A stretch of 39,362 nucleotides of DNA from Kocuria dechangensis (GTDB taxonomy: Bacteria; Actinomycetota; Actinomycetes; Actinomycetales; Micrococcaceae). Within the stretch, counting starts at the first letter, position 1, and each line of letters begins with the position of its first letter. The position numbers and the translations under genes are program-made. The notes under the pieces were generated by a model. That model saw nothing but the letters and a program-made list of their open reading frames with translations, made no database searches and was not told the origin of the DNA. Below are positions 1 through 7,847 of the stretch, one piece after another. Location: positions 1-39,362 of the forward strand of contig NZ_BMEQ01000028.1 in assembly GCF_014636775.1 (NCBI RefSeq). The letters are read 5' to 3'.

Positions 1-68
1 AGGACCATCCCGCACCTCGAACACCCACCCCGCCTACCAGCAGCTGCTTGACATAGGAGCAACCATGG
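1..68. repeat. Left copy of a 68-bp perfect terminal inverted repeat
   Basis: Bases 1-68 are the exact reverse complement of 39295-39362. The repeat carries a leader, a TTGACA hexamer at 49-54, a Shine-Dalgarno AGGAG and the start ATGG of the first gene; identity ends immediately after that G. Read from base 1, one frame is open and stops with TGA at 49-51, so the outer part could be the 3' end of a gene present next to both ends of the window. The repeat may continue outside the window. Confidence 0.95.
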
Positions 69-409
69 CCCCTGACAGCACCGACGTGGTCCGCAGGCTC
101 CTCGCCGCCTACCTCGCCCAGGACGAGGCGGCGGCGCGCGAGCTCGTCGACGACGACCTCCGCTTCACGTCGCCCCAGGACGACGCCATCGACAAGGCCG
201 CCTGGTTCGAGCGGTGCTTTCCCACCGCGCAGCGGGTGGCGTGGCAGGAGCCCCGCCAGGTCGTCGAGGCGGAGCCCGGCCTGATCTTCCTCCGCTACGA
301 GTACGAGCTCAGATCCGGCGGGCGGTTCCAGAACATGGAGGCGATCACGGTGCGCAACGGACGCGTCGTGGACGTCCAGGTCTATTTCGGAGGCCCGCCC
401 CGCCCCTAG
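65..409 (+). CDS. SnoaL-like / NTF2-fold small protein
   Basis: A 114-residue protein of the SnoaL-like cone-fold type. The N-terminus has the usual helix and start of the barrel (VVRRLLAAYLAQDEAAARELV, shown here as residues 9-29 in outline), followed by a short F-T-S-P motif near residue 34, a central beta segment and a C-terminal strand with VVDVQVYFGG. Length is normal for a single SnoaL domain. The family includes cyclases, isomerases, dehydratases and many proteins of unknown role, so no reaction can be assigned. The ATG at 65 is preceded by AGGAG about 6 bases upstream, within the terminal inverted repeat. It is followed after 42 bases by a DGPF/YCII protein on the same strand, probably in one transcript. 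Confidence 0.8.
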   Translation: MAPDSTDVVRRLLAAYLAQDEAAARELVDDDLRFTSPQDDAIDKAAWFERCFPTAQRVAWQEPRQVVEAEPGLIFLRYEYELRSGGRFQNMEAITVRNGRVVDVQVYFGGPPRP

Positions 410-451
410 ACTCCGAAGCAACACCCGCCCCGCCAGGAAGGCCCGCCCACC

Positions 452-814
452 ATGAAGCACTACCTTCTCAGCATCGAACAGCCCGACGGCGGTCCCGCCG
501 CCCCCGCGATCCTGGAGCCGGTGATGCGGGACGTGGCCGCGTTCAACGAGGAGCTGCGGGCCGCCGGCGCCTGGGTCTTCGCGGGCGGGCTGGACCGGGC
601 CGAGGCGTCGGTGGTGGTGCGCTTCCACGGGGAGGACCTGGTCACGACCGACGGCCCGTACGAGCGGGAGGACGAGCACGCGGGCGGGATCTGCATCGTG
701 GCCGCTGAGGACTACGACGCCGCCATCGAGTGGGGCCGGAAGCTGGCCCTGGCGACCACGCTGCCGGTGGAGGTGCGCGAGTTCCAGGGCGAGCCGGAGG
801 AGCACCTGGCGTAG
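452..814 (+). CDS. YCII/DGPF-domain protein
   Basis: A 120-residue protein starting MKHYLLSI, with the signature DGPY followed by acidic residues (about 69-74) that defines the DGPF subgroup of the YCII family. The family has a dimeric alpha-beta barrel fold like muconolactone isomerase; most DGPF proteins have no proven reaction and many sit beside ECF sigma factors. No sigma factor is seen here: the neighbours are a SnoaL-like protein 42 bases upstream and an HSL-type esterase starting 35 bases downstream. The start ATG at 452 has an AGGAAGG element about 11 bases upstream. Length is typical. Family assignment is firm; cellular role is unknown. Confidence 0.85.
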   Translation: MKHYLLSIEQPDGGPAAPAILEPVMRDVAAFNEELRAAGAWVFAGGLDRAEASVVVRFHGEDLVTTDGPYEREDEHAGGICIVAAEDYDAAIEWGRKLALATTLPVEVREFQGEPEEHLA

Positions 815-849
815 GTCGCGGCCTCGACCGGAACCTCGAGGAGAGACCT

Positions 850-2313
850 GTGAGCCTGAGAATGAGCCTGACCTCCTCCGTGGTGCGGGCGCGCGGCCGG
901 CTGTCCCCCCGGACGCCCGTCGAGCAGCTGCACGGCCGCCCCTACCCGGAGCCGGCCGCCGTCCCCGCGGACCTGCGGCGCTCGCACCGCGTGGAGCGGA
1001 CCGAGGTGTCCGGGCGGCCGGTGCTGCGGCTGACTCCGCGCGCCGGGGCGGACGGCACCCACCTGATCTATCTGCACGGCGGAGCGTTCGTGATGCCGCT
1101 GCTGACCGCGCACTGGTGGATCGTGCGGGAGCTGGTCAAGGGCACGGGCACCACGGTCACGGTGCCGCTGTACCGGCTGGCGCCGGAGGGGGACGCCAAC
1201 GAGGGCTACGACTTCCTGCGGGCGGCGTGGGCGTCGCTGGTGTCCCAGCCCTCCGTGGAGCGGGTCGTGGTGGCCGGGGACTCCGCCGGAGGCTGCCTGG
1301 CGATCGGGCTCGCCATGATCCTGCGCGACGCCGGGGAGCGGATGCCCGACCACGTGGTGGGGTTCTCGCCGGCCGTCGACGTCAGCGCGACCCACCCGGC
1401 GGTGCGGGAGCTCGACCCGCACGACCCGATGCTCAGCACCGACGTGGTGATGCCCATGGCCGCGGCGTGGGCGCGGGACCGCTCCCTGCAGGACCCGCTG
1501 GTCAGCCCGCTGTACGGGTACCCCGCGGGGCTGCCGCCGGTGCACGTGGTGCAGGGCGGGCGGGACATCCTGGCCCCGGACGCGCTGACGTTCGCGGGGA
1601 ACCTGCGGCGTGCGGGCAACGAGGGGCGGCTGATCTACGAGCCCGGGGCGTTCCACGTGTATGTCGGCGCCTGGTGGACGCCGGAGGCGAGGCGGGCGTT
1701 CCGGCACGTCCGGAGCCTGCTCCGCGGTCCCGGAAGCGTGGAGTCCGGAAGCGTGGACTCCGGCAGCGTGGGCTCCCACAGTGTGGGCTCCGGCAGTGCG
1801 GGATCCAACAGCGTGGGCTCGGGCGGAGCGGGCGCCGACGGCGCTCGCCGCCGGCGGGGACGCCCCGGCCGGGCATCCGATCCGCTCGCGGGAGCGGCAG
1901 ACCGAACAGAGAGCCGAGCAGAAGGAGGACGCATGAGCGTCGAGATCGACGAGCAGGGGATCGTGACCGCCAACGGGCGTGCCGTGGACTACGCGACGGC
2001 GTACCGCTGGTGCGTCGACTCGCCGGAGACGATCACCGAGCTGGTGCAGGACACGAAGGCGTTCGCCGTGGTGATCGCCGCGGCCGAGCACTCCGGCCCG
2101 GCGGAGCAGGCCGCGGCCGTCCGCCAGGCGTTCGTGGCGGGAGTGCCACGGCAGCCCGGCGCCACCTGGGCCGGTGCGGTGCCGCAGGGCCCGGGTCCCA
2201 ACACCCCGGGGGAGCCGTCCGAGGGCGGGGTGGACCTCCCCGGTGAGGAGCCCGCGCCGGTCCCGGGCGCGCCGGCGTCGGGGAGCCCGACGGGAGCCGC
2301 CGCCCAGCCGTAG
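850..2313 (+). CDS. HSL-family alpha/beta hydrolase with in-frame C-terminal extension
   Basis: The catalytic part (about residues 1-295) is an esterase of the hormone-sensitive-lipase family. It shows HGGAF for the oxyanion hole, GDSAGG around the nucleophilic serine, an aspartate in GGRDIL and the final histidine in GAFHVY. GTG at 850 is chosen because GAGGAGAG lies just upstream; ATG at 862 is a possible alternative. After the catalytic domain the frame stays open through Gly/Ser-rich tandem repeats (GSVxS units), a basic linker and a further 126 residues, giving 487 residues against about 300 for the family. A strong AGGAGG precedes an in-frame ATG at 1933, so the tail may be a separate gene translated from its own start. 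The substrate is probably a short ester or lactone but is not known. Confidence 0.8.
   Translation: MSLRMSLTSSVVRARGRLSPRTPVEQLHGRPYPEPAAVPADLRRSHRVERTEVSGRPVLRLTPRAGADGTHLIYLHGGAFVMPLLTAHWWIVRELVKGTGTTVTVPLYRLAPEGDANEGYDFLRAAWASLVSQPSVERVVVAGDSAGGCLAIGLAMILRDAGERMPDHVVGFSPAVDVSATHPAVRELDPHDPMLSTDVVMPMAAAWARDRSLQDPLVSPLYGYPAGLPPVHVVQGGRDILAPDALTFAGNLRRAGNEGRLIYEPGAFHVYVGAWWTPEARRAFRHVRSLLRGPGSVESGSVDSGSVGSHSVGSGSAGSNSVGSGGAGADGARRRRGRPGRASDPLAGAADRTESRAEGGRMSVEIDEQGIVTANGRAVDYATAYRWCVDSPETITELVQDTKAFAVVIAAAEHSGPAEQAAAVRQAFVAGVPRQPGATWAGAVPQGPGPNTPGEPSEGGVDLPGEEPAPVPGAPASGSPTGAAAQP
1732..1836 (+). repeat. 15-bp tandem repeat inside the esterase frame
   Basis: About seven consecutive 15-base units, starting GGAAGCGTGGAGTCC and decaying toward the right end. 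They encode five-residue repeats of the form GSV(E/D/G)S. Each unit is a multiple of three, so copy-number change would lengthen or shorten the linker without breaking the frame. Confidence 0.85.
1933..2313 (+). CDS. Possible separate small protein in frame with the esterase
   Basis: ATG at 1933 is preceded by GAAGGAGGACGC, a better ribosome binding site than that of the esterase it overlaps, so this 126-residue stretch may be made as its own protein (MSVEIDEQG...). The first 75 residues look like a compact folded domain (VDYATAYRWCVDSPETI, then an alanine-rich helix); the rest is Pro/Gly-rich and probably disordered. I do not recognise the family. Since no stop codon lies between it and the esterase, both products ending at 2313 are possible: a long fusion and a short independent protein. 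A frameshift or a lost stop codon in the upstream gene would also explain the arrangement. Confidence 0.5.
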   Translation: MSVEIDEQGIVTANGRAVDYATAYRWCVDSPETITELVQDTKAFAVVIAAAEHSGPAEQAAAVRQAFVAGVPRQPGATWAGAVPQGPGPNTPGEPSEGGVDLPGEEPAPVPGAPASGSPTGAAAQP

Positions 2314-2317
2314 GAGG

Positions 2318-2366
2318 GCACGACAGCACGAGCACGACAGCACGGGCACGACAGCACGGGCACGGA
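2318..2366. repeat. 14-bp tandem repeat after the esterase gene
   Basis: Three units GCACGACAGCACGR plus a partial copy, beginning five bases after the stop codon. The core ACGACAGCAC is the same as in the 12-bp repeats at 7781-7840. No function is apparent. Confidence 0.85.
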
Positions 2367-2413
2367 TCCGGGGCCGGCGAGGCCCCTCGCCGCGGGCGGT
2401 GTGCCGGAGACGA

Positions 2414-2450
2414 CCGAGGCGGGTGCCCCGCGTGGGGGCACCCGCCTCGG
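2414..2450. terminator. Bidirectional terminator hairpin
   Basis: A perfect 16-bp GC-rich stem (arms 2414-2429 and 2435-2450) with a five-base loop lies between the convergent esterase and permease genes. No T-run follows, as is common in high-GC actinobacteria. Confidence 0.8.
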
Positions 2451-2475
2451 CAGGGGACGTGCTCGTCGGGGAGGA

Positions 2476-3978
2476 TCAGAAGGCTCCGAACAGGCTTCCC
2501 AGGAGCACGACGACGATCAGCGCGGCGACCGGGATGGCGACCGAGACCATGCCGACGTCCTTGTAGGACTGCCGGTGCGTCATGCCGCAGATCACCAGGA
2601 GGGTGATGACGGCGCCGTTGTGGGGCAGGGAGTCGAAGCCGCCCGAGGCGATGGACGCCACGCGGTGCATGAGCTCGAGGCTGACGCCCTGGTCCTCGGC
2701 CATCTGCCGGAACTGGTCGCCGAAGGTCTGCAGCGCGATGCTCAGGCCGCCCGAGGCCGATCCGGTGATGCCGGCGATGACGTTCACCGCCGCGGCCATG
2801 GAGATGATGGGGTTCCCGCTCAGCCCCAGCACCGCGTTGCGCACGATGGTGAACGCGGGCACCGAGGCGATCACGGCGCCGACCCCGACCTCGCTGGCGG
2901 TGTTGAGGATCGGCAGCATCGACGTCAGGGCGCCCTGGTTGAGGGAGTCCTTGGCGTCCTTCAGGCGCCGCCTGTTGAGCAGCAGGATGGTGACGATCGC
3001 GGCGGCCAGCGCCAGGACGATGGCCCAGATGCCGCTCACCTTGTCGATCGAGGTGCTGCCGTAGGCCTCCTGCTCCAGGTAGTCGAAGCTCATGCTCGGG
3101 AAGACCCACGTGACGAGCGCGTAGTTGAGGAAGACCACGAGGAAGATGGGGGCGAAGGCGACGAGGGCCGGGGGGAGGTCGCGGGCCGGCTCCGCGGCGG
3201 GGGGCTGCTCCTGGTCGTCCAGCGCCACCGGGGACCGCTCGGCGACGGGAGCGGTGGTCCCGCGGTCGGCCTCCTTCGCGCCGGGGCCGCGGCGGCGTGC
3301 CCGGCGCTCCGACGGGATCGAGGCGGCCGAGGCCGACATCGCGTACCCCTCGCCGGCGCGGGCCGCGCGGCGGGCCTGGCGCGTCAGCCAGGCCATGCCG
3401 CCGGTGAACATGATGGCGCCGGCGATGATGCCCAGGACGGGAGCGGCGAAGGCGTCGGTGCCGAAGAACGGGGCGGGGATGGCGTTCTGGATGGACGGGG
3501 TGCCGGGCAGCGCCGTCAGGGTGAAGGTGAAGCCACCCAGGGCGATCGCCCCGGGCATCAGCCGCTTCGGGACGTCGGCGGCCCGGAACAGCTCGATCCC
3601 GATGGGCAGGATCGCGAACGCCACCACGAAGGCGGTGACGCCTCCGTAGGTGAGCACCGCGCAGGCCAGCACGGTCGCGAGGATGGCCCGCTGCGCCCCG
3701 ACCCGGTCGACGATCCAGCGGGCGATGCTGCTCGCGGAGCCGGAGTCGTTCATCAGCTTGCCGAAGATCGCGCCGAGCAGGAACAGCGGGAAGTAGGTGA
3801 CCACGTACTTCCCGAGCGCCGGCATGAACACCTGCGTGTAGGTGGCGATCAGGGGCGCCCCCGCGAACAGCGCTGCCAGCAGCGCCATCAGCGGGGCCAG
3901 GATCAGGACGTTGACGCCTCGATAGGCGAAGATGATCAACAAGGCCAGCGCCAGCACGACGCCGATGAGTCCGATCAT
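2476..3978 (-). CDS. GntP-family permease (carboxylate/H+ symporter)
   Basis: A 500-residue inner-membrane protein of the GntP family, which takes up gluconate and other hydroxy- or carboxylic acids with protons. It starts MIGLIGVVLALALLIIFAYRG and contains many hydrophobic segments, family-like stretches such as LPGTPSIQNAIP and FGTDAFAAPVLG, and a long charged cytoplasmic loop of about 70 residues in the middle (near 230-300) that is rich in Arg, Glu and Pro. The start at 3978 has AAGGAG six bases upstream. It lies downstream of the IclR gene on the same strand and beside the divergent CoA-transferase/beta-oxidation operon. I infer that it imports an organic acid used by that operon, perhaps a dicarboxylate; the family alone does not fix the substrate. 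Confidence 0.88.
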   Translation of the reverse strand: MIGLIGVVLALALLIIFAYRGVNVLILAPLMALLAALFAGAPLIATYTQVFMPALGKYVVTYFPLFLLGAIFGKLMNDSGSASSIARWIVDRVGAQRAILATVLACAVLTYGGVTAFVVAFAILPIGIELFRAADVPKRLMPGAIALGGFTFTLTALPGTPSIQNAIPAPFFGTDAFAAPVLGIIAGAIMFTGGMAWLTRQARRAARAGEGYAMSASAASIPSERRARRRGPGAKEADRGTTAPVAERSPVALDDQEQPPAAEPARDLPPALVAFAPIFLVVFLNYALVTWVFPSMSFDYLEQEAYGSTSIDKVSGIWAIVLALAAAIVTILLLNRRRLKDAKDSLNQGALTSMLPILNTASEVGVGAVIASVPAFTIVRNAVLGLSGNPIISMAAAVNVIAGITGSASGGLSIALQTFGDQFRQMAEDQGVSLELMHRVASIASGGFDSLPHNGAVITLLVICGMTHRQSYKDVGMVSVAIPVAALIVVVLLGSLFGAF

Positions 3979-4283
3979 GGTTCGACTCCTTGGAAGTGGG
4001 CTCTCCGACTGGGGAGAGACAGGGAAGAAGAGAGTGAAGAAGGGGCAGCGCCGGGAGCAGGCTGCTCGCAGTGGTGTGGATGTCTGCCGTGCGGCAGCAG
4101 GGGAGTGCCCTCGAGCGGAAGAGGCGTGTCGAACGCTCGTCAGCGGCCGCGCCGGGCGGCAGCGGCGGAGGATGTCCCCGGTCCGTGGCGGGGATGTGAT
4201 CTGCGTCTCCCTCAACGATGGCGGGCGGGCGCAGGGGGATCCAGCCCACTTCCGATCAGCGGAAGGGTATTCTTCTCCGGACC
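3979..4283 (-). promoter_or_regulatory. Upstream region of the permease gene
   Basis: These 305 bases carry no convincing gene. The region should hold the permease promoter if it is not read from the iclR transcript, but I cannot point to clear -35/-10 boxes. The one distinct element is the palindrome at 4249-4265, described separately. Confidence 0.5.
4249..4265. promoter_or_regulatory. Candidate IclR operator
   Basis: Perfect 6-bp arms with a five-base spacer: CTTCCG ATCAG CGGAAG. It lies just past the 3' end of iclR and about 270 bases upstream of the permease start. IclR-family regulators commonly bind TTCC/GGAA-type palindromes. The distance to the permease start is long, so the role is inferred. 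Confidence 0.4.
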
Positions 4284-5063
4284 CTAAGGGCGGGTGGATC
4301 CGGCGGACCGGTTCTCCGCTCCCAGCGCCCGGGAGATGCCGTGGGCGGCGGTCAGCAGGGCCGGAACGGTGAGGGGCACGTTGGCCTCCTCCCGCCGGAC
4401 GGTGGCGTTCAGCGCCGCGGCGACGGCGCCTCCGGCGCCGAAGACCGGAACTGCGATGCCGGTCCACTCGAGGACCCCGATGCCCGGCAGCGCCGCATAG
4501 CCTCGGCGGCGGATCTCCGCGAGGTGCTTGCGGATCGTCGGCGGATCCGTGATGGTCTCCTCGGTCACCTTCTCCAGCGGCCCGGCGAGGACCTCCTCCT
4601 GGAGCCATGCCGGGGAGTAGGCCAGCAGGACCAGCCCGGAGGACGTGGCGTGGATGGGCATCCGCTGGGCGACGTGCGCCGCGTCCAGGGCCGCGTCCGG
4701 GGCGGAGAGGCGCTCCACGTAGAGCACCGTCCCGCTGTTCAGCACCGCCAGAGTGGTGAGCTGGTGCACCGCGGCCTGGACGTCCTCCATGAACGGCAGC
4801 GCGATCTCGCGCAGGGTGAGGGCCCGGGAGCCGCGCGCCGCCAGTTCCCACAGGCGCAGGCCCATCCGCAGCTCCCCGTCGGAGGCCCGCTCGATCAGCC
4901 CGTGCCTGACCAGCTCCTCCACCAGGCGGTGGGCGGTGGTCAGGGGGAGGGATGCGCGGCGGGCGAGCTCGGACAGCGACATCGAGGGCACCTGCCGGTC
5001 GAAGGCGTCCATGAGCCGCACGACGCGGCTGATCACGGACTCGCCGGCCGGGGAATTCGCCAT
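4284..5063 (-). CDS. IclR-family transcriptional regulator
   Basis: A 259-residue regulator with an N-terminal winged helix-turn-helix (about residues 10-70, including SLSELARRASLPLTTAHRLV) and a C-terminal GAF-like effector domain (about 80-250, with ATSSGLVLLAY and a late GIAVPVFGAGG). These are the two IclR domains in normal order and length. ATG at 5063 (MANSPAGESV) is preferred; the frame stays open further upstream but that part is not family-like and would overlap the divergent promoter. It lies between the GntP permease, which it precedes, and the divergent acyl-CoA operon. IclR regulators often control aromatic or dicarboxylate catabolism, so control of both neighbours is likely but inferred. 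Confidence 0.88.
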   Translation of the reverse strand: MANSPAGESVISRVVRLMDAFDRQVPSMSLSELARRASLPLTTAHRLVEELVRHGLIERASDGELRMGLRLWELAARGSRALTLREIALPFMEDVQAAVHQLTTLAVLNSGTVLYVERLSAPDAALDAAHVAQRMPIHATSSGLVLLAYSPAWLQEEVLAGPLEKVTEETITDPPTIRKHLAEIRRRGYAALPGIGVLEWTGIAVPVFGAGGAVAAALNATVRREEANVPLTVPALLTAAHGISRALGAENRSAGSTRP

Positions 5064-5233
5064 GGCTGGATCTTCCCACGCGCAGCCGCCGCAGGACATG
5101 GGGGCCGGCCCCATCGGGGTCCAGTGGACGCAGACCATTCCTGCTGGAGCATCGGTCGAGACCAGAATAAGTATTGGACGCGGGGTAATCGCCCCTGTCA
5201 TCGTGAAGGGAACCGCCAGACGAAAGAGGACCG
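5064..5233. promoter_or_regulatory. Divergent promoter region, iclR / CoA-transferase operon
   Basis: This 170-bp gap must hold the start signals of both iclR and the beta-oxidation operon. It includes a GC hairpin at 5098-5114 (ATGGGG...CCCCAT) and a relatively A/T-rich stretch at 5165-5176 (AATAAGTATTGG), the best place for a plus-strand -10 region. A degenerate TTCC-N4-GGAG element near 5140 weakly resembles the palindrome at 4249-4265. Confidence 0.5.
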
Positions 5234-6484
5234 ATGACACTGCAGAGCGACCACCGGGAAGTGCGCCCCGGCACGGCCGGCCACGACCCGGCAGAGGACA
5301 GGACCGCCCACCAGGACGGCTTCAGCAGGAACGCCACGGGCCCGCTGGCCGGCATCGTCGTCGCGGACTTCAGCCGCGTGCTCGCAGGCCCCTACTGCAC
5401 CATGCTGCTCGCCGACATGGGAGCGACGGTGATCAAGGTCGAGGGCCCGGGCGGCGACGAGACGCGTGCCTGGAAGCCGCCGGTCCGCGACGGCGAGTCG
5501 ACCTACTACATGTCGATCAACCGCAACAAGCGGGCCATCGCCCTGGACTTCGCCGACCCGCAGGACCTGGCGACCGCGCGGCGGCTGGCCGGTGAGGCCG
5601 ACGTGCTCGTCGAGAACTTCAAGCCCGGCGGCCTCGCCCGGTTCGGTCTCGACTACGAGTCGGTCGCGGCGGACAACCCCGCGGTCGTCTACGCCTCGAT
5701 CACCGGCTTCGGCACCGAGGGCGGGGCGTCCCTGCCGGGCTACGACCTGCTGGTGCAGGCCATGTCCGGTCTGATGAGCCTCACCGGCTCTCCCGAGACG
5801 CCGGCGTTCCGCTCCGGCGTGGCGGTCTTCGACGTCATCACCGGCCTGCACGCGGCCATCGGCGTCCTGGCCGCGCTCCAGGAGCGCGGGCGCAGCGGCC
5901 GGGGCCAGCTCGTCGAGGTCAACCTGATGACCTCGGCCCTGTCCGGGATGGTCAACCAGACCGCCGGCTACCTGCTCAGCGGCAAGGTCCCGACCCGCAT
6001 GGGCAACGAGCACCCGAGCATCTACCCCTACGAGCCGCTGCCCACCCGGGACGGGGAGATCGTCCTCGCGATCGGCAACGACCGCCAGTTCCGGACCCTG
6101 TGCGGGGTCCTCGAGGCCCCGGCCCTGGCCGACGACCCCCGGTTCGCCACGGCCCCGGACCGCAGCCACCACCGCACGGAGCTGCGCCCGCTCCTCCAGG
6201 AGCTCCTGTCCGCCCGGAGCGCCGCGGAGTGGTTCGACATCCTGACCGAGGCCCGCATCCCGTGCGCACCGATCAACGACGTCCGAGGAGGGGTCGAGCT
6301 CGCCGACCGCCTCGGGCTGGAGCCGGTGGTCAGCGTGGGCGAGGGCGGGACGGAGCTGCCCGGCATCCGGAACCCCATCGGCTTCTCCGCGACCCCGGCC
6401 AGCTACGACCTCGTCCCGCCGGGCCTCGACGCCGACCGCGACGCGGTCCTCGCCTGGCTCGACGCCCGCCCCGAGCACGCCTGA
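5234..6484 (+). CDS. CaiB/BaiF-family (class III) CoA-transferase
   Basis: A 416-residue family III CoA-transferase, moving CoA from an acyl-CoA donor to a carboxylic acid. After a polar, probably flexible N-terminus of about 35 residues come the family motifs GIVVADFSRVLAGPYCTMLLAD (positions 40-61), GADVIKVE-like GATVIKVEGPGGDETR, and the catalytic aspartate D171 in PGYDLLVQAMSG. First gene of a five-gene operon whose other members form a complete beta-oxidation spiral. From context I infer that it makes adipyl-CoA, possibly with succinyl-CoA as donor; glutarate or another diacid remains possible. In known adipate pathways this step is often done by a two-subunit DcaIJ/PcaIJ-type transferase, so a CaiB-type enzyme would be a substitution. 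Ribosome binding site AAGAGGACCG just upstream of the ATG. Confidence 0.9.
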   Translation: MTLQSDHREVRPGTAGHDPAEDRTAHQDGFSRNATGPLAGIVVADFSRVLAGPYCTMLLADMGATVIKVEGPGGDETRAWKPPVRDGESTYYMSINRNKRAIALDFADPQDLATARRLAGEADVLVENFKPGGLARFGLDYESVAADNPAVVYASITGFGTEGGASLPGYDLLVQAMSGLMSLTGSPETPAFRSGVAVFDVITGLHAAIGVLAALQERGRSGRGQLVEVNLMTSALSGMVNQTAGYLLSGKVPTRMGNEHPSIYPYEPLPTRDGEIVLAIGNDRQFRTLCGVLEAPALADDPRFATAPDRSHHRTELRPLLQELLSARSAAEWFDILTEARIPCAPINDVRGGVELADRLGLEPVVSVGEGGTELPGIRNPIGFSATPASYDLVPPGLDADRDAVLAWLDARPEHA

Positions 6485-6536
6485 CCAGCGCCGGCCGGCG
6501 ATCCTTCTTCGACGAACCGACACAGAAAGAACTGCC

Positions 6537-7739
6537 ATGACCACGACAGCAGCCAAGTCCGCCATCACCTCCGACTACTTCCGGCTCGACGACGAGCTCA
6601 CCGCGGAGGAGATCGCGATTCGCGACAAGGTCCGCGCCTTCGCCGAGGGCCAGGTGCTCCCCGTCATCAACGAGTACTGGGAGAAGGCGGAGTTCCCCTG
6701 GGAGCTGCTGCCCGGTCTGGCCGAGCTGGGCATCATCGGCACCACCATCCAGGGCTACGGATGCCCGGGCATGAGCCGCAAGGCCGCCGGGATGGTGGCC
6801 CGGGAGATGGCCCGGGTGGACGGCAGCATCAACACGTTCCTGGGCGTGCACGCCAACCTGTGCATGGGCGCGCTGAACATGCTCGGCAGCGAGGAGCAGA
6901 AGCAGCGGTGGCTGCCGGCGATGGCGCGGCTGGAGAAGACCGGCGCGTTCGCCCTGACCGAGCCCGAGCACGGCTCGGACTCCGTGGCCCTGGAGACCAG
7001 CGCCCGCCGCGAGGGCGACGAGTGGGTCATCAACGGGCACAAGCGCTGGATCGGCAACGGCCACGCCGCCGACGTCATCGTGCTGTTCGCCCGCAACGTC
7101 GAGGACGGCAAGGTCAACGCCTTCGTGGTGGAGAAGGACGCCGAGGGCAACCACCCGGCCGGCTACGACCCGACGGTGATCACCGGCAAGGTCGGCAAGC
7201 GCGCGATCCAGCAGGCCGACATCGTCATCGAGGACATGCGCATCCCCGCGGAGAACCGGCTGGTCGAGTGCCGCTCCTTCGCCGACGTCTCCCGCGTCCT
7301 GCAGGCCACCCGCGGCGGGGCCTCGTGGGAGGCCGTGGGCCACGCCATGGCGGCCTTCGAGATCGCCGCCGACTACGCCGCCAAGCGGGTGCAGTTCGGC
7401 AACCCCATCGCCGGCTATCAGCTGGTCCAGGCCCGCCTGGCGAACATGCTCAGCGAGCTCACCACCATGCAGCTGATGTGCAACCGGATGGCGGAGCTGG
7501 CCGACAAGGGCGAGCTGACCAACGCCATGGCCTCGATGGTCAAGATGTCCACCTCCCAGAAGGGCAAGTGGATCTGCAACGAGGCGCGCGAGCTGCTCGC
7601 GGGCAACGGGCTGCTGCTCGAGAACCACGTCGCCCGGCACATGACCGACATGGAGGTCGTCTCCACCTACGAGGGCACCGACTCCATCCAGGCCCTCCTC
7701 GTGGGCCGCGACATCACCGGCATCTCGGCCTTCCGCTGA
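6537..7739 (+). CDS. Acyl-CoA dehydrogenase, glutaryl-CoA-dehydrogenase-like subgroup
   Basis: A 400-residue FAD-dependent acyl-CoA dehydrogenase that introduces the 2,3 double bond. Visible features are the flavin/substrate motif ALTEPEHGSDS (about 138-148), INGHKRWIGN, and the catalytic base E379 in STYEGTDSIQALLVGR. The sequence is most like the subgroup containing glutaryl-CoA dehydrogenase and plant ACX4. However, by my hand alignment the arginine that holds the glutaryl carboxylate in human glutaryl-CoA dehydrogenase is replaced by N99 (VDGSINTF). That argues against glutaryl-CoA and for another acyl-CoA; adipyl-CoA is my inference from the operon. It follows the CoA-transferase after 52 bases, with AAAGAACTGCC before the ATG. 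Confidence 0.88.
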   Translation: MTTTAAKSAITSDYFRLDDELTAEEIAIRDKVRAFAEGQVLPVINEYWEKAEFPWELLPGLAELGIIGTTIQGYGCPGMSRKAAGMVAREMARVDGSINTFLGVHANLCMGALNMLGSEEQKQRWLPAMARLEKTGAFALTEPEHGSDSVALETSARREGDEWVINGHKRWIGNGHAADVIVLFARNVEDGKVNAFVVEKDAEGNHPAGYDPTVITGKVGKRAIQQADIVIEDMRIPAENRLVECRSFADVSRVLQATRGGASWEAVGHAMAAFEIAADYAAKRVQFGNPIAGYQLVQARLANMLSELTTMQLMCNRMAELADKGELTNAMASMVKMSTSQKGKWICNEARELLAGNGLLLENHVARHMTDMEVVSTYEGTDSIQALLVGRDITGISAFR

Positions 7740-7746
7740 TCGTCCC

Positions 7747-7775
7747 CGGGCGCCCCGGAGTTCCCGGGGCGCCCG
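7747..7775. terminator. Intra-operon hairpin
   Basis: A perfect 12-bp GC stem (7747-7758 and 7764-7775) with loop AGTTC lies seven bases after the acyl-CoA dehydrogenase stop codon and ahead of the thiolase. It could end part of the transcription or protect an upstream mRNA end. Confidence 0.6.
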
Positions 7776-7780
7776 CCCGT

Positions 7781-7840
7781 ACGACAGCACCGACGACAGC
7801 ACTCACGACAGCACTCACGACAGCATTGACGACACAGGAG
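7781..7840. repeat. 12-bp tandem repeat before the thiolase gene
   Basis: Four units of ACGACAGCAC plus two bases and a fifth, degenerate copy that merges into the thiolase Shine-Dalgarno (AGGAG at 7836-7840). The core is shared with the array at 2318-2366. Its position means copy-number change would alter the thiolase leader length. Confidence 0.8.
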
Positions 7841-7847
7841 TCTTTCC

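Noticed and set aside
5064-5240. An IclR start further upstream, near 5240
   Set aside because: The extra 59 residues do not resemble the family and would overlap the divergent operon's start and ribosome binding site.
3979-5355. A much longer permease reading, open on the minus strand up to 5355
   Set aside because: Upstream of 3978 the frame runs antiparallel through iclR in a different phase and lacks membrane or family character. The start at 3978 has AAGGAG and begins with a normal first membrane helix.
2318-7840. CRISPR-like array from the ACGACAGCAC repeats
   Set aside because: Units are 12-14 bases with no spacers between them, and no cas genes are present.
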